A stretch of 64,000 nucleotides of DNA, taken from assembly GCA_031411655.1 (NCBI GenBank), contig JANOBM010000027.1:56736-120735 (forward strand), given 5' to 3'. This DNA is from UBA6163 sp031411655 (GTDB lineage Bacteria; Planctomycetota; Planctomycetia; Pirellulales; Pirellulaceae). The notes under the pieces are model-generated. The model ran no database searches. It was not told the origin of the DNA and saw nothing but the letters and a program-made list of their open reading frames with translations. Shown here piece by piece: positions 61,665 to 64,000 of this stretch (position 1 is its first letter; every line of letters starts with the position of its first letter). Both the position numbers and the translations under genes were made by a program.

Positions 61665-62948
61665 CTAAAACGAGAAGCCATCTGGAATTTGGGCATCCTT
61701 GATCACGATTGGAATACCATCCCGCACTTGCAACGGCTCTTCTTCGCCCTGGTTTTCCACCTTTGCAACATTGGTGATGCGAACGTCTTTGCCGATCCGG
61801 CAATTTTTGTCGAGGATCGTGCCCTCAATCACGCTCCGATCGCCGATTCCAAGCGGCAAACGCCCTGGTTTGTGTTGCTCGGGGAGATCGTGATAGTCGG
61901 CTCCCATGATTACGGAGTTGCGAATGGTAACGTTATCACCGATTACCGTACGAAGTCCGATCACACTGTTTTCGATCACCACTCCGCGACCAATGCGACA
62001 ACCGTCGGCAAGCAGTGTACCGGAAATTTTGGCATCTTCGACAACGGTTGGCGGAAGGAACCGCGGACGACTATAGACTGGCGCGTTCGCTTCGCTAAAG
62101 TCAAACGGAGGGTTCTTTCGTGCCAAGCTAAGATTGGCTTCGTAGAACGCGCGAATGGTACCGATGTCTTCCCAATAGCCGTCGAACAAATGCAACTGCA
62201 CACGCTTGGTTCGCATGGCCGTGGGAAACACTTCTTTGCCGAAGTCTTCGTAATCGGTGTTGGTAAGCAGTTCGACAAGTACATCCCGGTTGAAAATGTA
62301 AAGCCCCATGCTCGCGAGGCAATCTCTACCGTTCGACGGGATACCGTGTGCATCGATCCAGGCTGGCTCGGTTCGAACATCCTGGATTTGCGCATCGGTC
62401 TGCGGCTTTTCGACGAACCCGACCACCCTGCCAGTGTCATCTACCTTCATGATCCCCAGAGCACTAGCATCTTTGCGATGAACCGGGATACCGGCGATCG
62501 TCACGTCGGCTCCGGATTCTTCGTGCGTCTTCATCATGTCAGCGAAATTCATCCGGTAAAGCTGATCACCAGAGAGAATCAATACGCGATCCACACCGTA
62601 CTCAAGGATGTAGCGCAAGTTCTTTCGAACAGCATCGGCAGTGCCTTGGTACCACTCCGACCCCTTATCAACGGTTTGTTGCGCCGCCAGTAGCTCCACG
62701 AATCCATTATTGAAATGGTCAAAGCGGTAGGTTTGGCGAAGGTGCTGGTGAAGCGAAACCGACAAGAACTGCGTGAGCACATAAATGCGATTGATCCCAC
62801 TGTTGATGCAATTGCTAATGGGGATATCGATCAGGCGATACTTCGCAGCCAGCGGAACGGCCGGTTTTGCACGAATCTTCGTCAGCGGGAACAACCGCGT
62901 TCCCCGGCCACCGCCCAAAATCAATGAAACGGTATTTCGCATATCCAT
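61665..62948 (-). CDS. glgC: Glucose-1-phosphate adenylyltransferase
   Basis: A 427-residue enzyme making ADP-glucose for glycogen. The catalytic loop GGGRGTRLFPLTKIRAKPAVP, the IDIPISNCINSGI segment, ADAVRKN, the GDQLYRM loop and the EKP sequence (GFVEKPQTD) are complete, and the C-terminal half is a left-handed beta helix (ADGCRIGRGVVIENSVIGLRTVIGD, GADYH). The ATG at 62948 has AAGGA 11 bases ahead; an ATG at 62942 or 63002 is less suited. Regulation by metabolites is expected from the family but no site is argued here. The FG-GAP gene follows by 11 bases. Confidence 0.93.
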   Translation of the reverse strand: MDMRNTVSLILGGGRGTRLFPLTKIRAKPAVPLAAKYRLIDIPISNCINSGINRIYVLTQFLSVSLHQHLRQTYRFDHFNNGFVELLAAQQTVDKGSEWYQGTADAVRKNLRYILEYGVDRVLILSGDQLYRMNFADMMKTHEESGADVTIAGIPVHRKDASALGIMKVDDTGRVVGFVEKPQTDAQIQDVRTEPAWIDAHGIPSNGRDCLASMGLYIFNRDVLVELLTNTDYEDFGKEVFPTAMRTKRVQLHLFDGYWEDIGTIRAFYEANLSLARKNPPFDFSEANAPVYSRPRFLPPTVVEDAKISGTLLADGCRIGRGVVIENSVIGLRTVIGDNVTIRNSVIMGADYHDLPEQHKPGRLPLGIGDRSVIEGTILDKNCRIGKDVRITNVAKVENQGEEEPLQVRDGIPIVIKDAQIPDGFSF

Positions 62949-63445
62949 CTGGCGTAAAATCCTTGTTGCAAAGTTGAAAACGGGTCGAGCAGCGAGTAGC
63001 AACGAGAGGGAACCGCATCCCGATCGCTTGTCGGAGGGATAGATCGTACCAAACTATTCACCCTTTGTTGTCCCCCGCATTTTCGTTTGACAAGTGATCG
63101 CATGTTCAGTATCCATGCTGTCCCATCGTTCGCGGCCGGCATGTTGCCGTTGGGAGCGCACCCACTTCACGATGGAGCAGTTCGTATCGGCATGACCGGT
63201 TAAGAAATCGCGGCTGGATTTGGCCGTCAAAATCTCCCGATAAACGACGCACGTCAGGAACGAGTTTTAGGCCGATGATGATCGCTCCATGCGAAAATCG
63301 CCGACGCAAAAATCAAAAAGGCCGATGGGAAACCCCGAAATCCACCGCAATCCGGCTCGGATTGGAGTTGACCGCATCCTGAGCACGCTTGACGCCATCG
63401 CTCACCCCGTGCTACTTTTCGCTCCTGTAGCACCGCAACAGTTGC
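62949..63445. other. 497-base gap between glgC and tRNA-Ala
   Basis: No gene is supported: the short frames present have no signals. A promoter for the tRNA lies at its right end. The region also contains the promoter of glgC, not located. Confidence 0.5.
63389..63418 (+). promoter_or_regulatory. Probable sigma-70 promoter of tRNA-Ala
   Basis: TTGACG (63389-63394) as -35 and TACTTT (63413-63418) as -10 are 18 bases apart, with five and four matches to the consensus. The transcript would begin near 63425, about 20 bases before the tRNA. Confidence 0.6.

Positions 63446-64000
<555 letters not shown>

Noticed and set aside
63106..63309. 67-codon minus-strand ORF between glgC and tRNA-Ala
   Set aside because: Short, basic, without signals, and overlapping other chance frames.

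Overview
The window reads as a stretch of chromosome from a planctomycete, most likely a Rhodopirellula/Pirellulaceae-type marine organism. The grounds are a giant surface protein that begins with the planctomycete-type motif FEALERRIVLA, a DUF1080 (3-keto-disaccharide hydrolase) protein, DUF11 and FG-GAP secreted proteins, futalosine-pathway menaquinone genes, a sterol-desaturase-like protein, and a tyrosine integrase with HSMRASRQTEL and KKNYL motifs. The species assignment is an inference from gene content, since no marker such as 16S rRNA is present. Genes are dense, lie on both strands and often share 4-bp stop/start overlaps; start codons include many GTG and TTG.

Layout. 1-152: edge of a sugar phosphate isomerase/epimerase gene. 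476-4861: SNF2 helicase with SWIM finger, then a PHP-type phosphatase preceded by a possible 27-codon ORF. 4862-5890: about 1 kb without a convincing gene. 5891-8380: mqnB-mqnD and a fatty acid hydroxylase/sterol desaturase. 8528-11297: LysM-L,D-transpeptidase, pyrE and a convergent DUF1080 gene. 11459-15022: a tight operon of a membrane P-loop GTPase-like protein, ExbB and two ExbD proteins. 15039-15926: hisI-ridA-like. 16219-17891: short GT2 and a GspF-like protein. 17929-19377: LolA-like/TlpA fusion. 19456-21530: vWA protein with a TonB-like N-terminus, then a repeat-rich helical protein. 21717-25234: metK, metallophosphoesterase, delta-9-type desaturase. 25276-28070: ABC exporter pair and an isolated FliN. 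28513-31408: NRDE/TANGO2 protein, TPR lipoprotein, small secreted protein. 31762-33828: TadE, vWA-TadG-like and TadE proteins. 33852-36687: aspartate-type aminotransferase and a GMC oxidoreductase with no normal start codon. 36691-41140: F420-type NADP oxidoreductase, LOG protein, rhomboid-MATE operon. 41357-45385: phosphatidylserine decarboxylase, phosphatidylserine synthase, a PE-methyltransferase-like enzyme and a membrane zinc-ribbon protein. 45389-47280: GT4 and a small secreted protein. 47312-52079: fabH, yqgE, a PPP-type phosphatase, a PhoR-like kinase and a PhoB-like regulator, all one way. 52395-54065: tRNA-Gly(GCC), aroK, dus. 54265-61653: galM, a 1,643-residue DUF11 protein and an FG-GAP protein. 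61665-62948: glgC. 63446-64000: tRNA-Ala(GGC) with an integrase reading into it, marking the edge of a probable integrated element that continues to the right.

How the genes fit together: several short pathway groups can be named (menaquinone by the futalosine route; phosphatidylserine to phosphatidylethanolamine to methylated lipids; an envelope two-component system with lipid synthesis; glycogen precursor synthesis). The least explained group is the GTPase-ExbB-ExbD-ExbD operon, together with the nearby vWA/TonB-like pair that has the architecture of a partner. I saw no CRISPR array, no rRNA, no insertion sequence and no classical phage structural genes.
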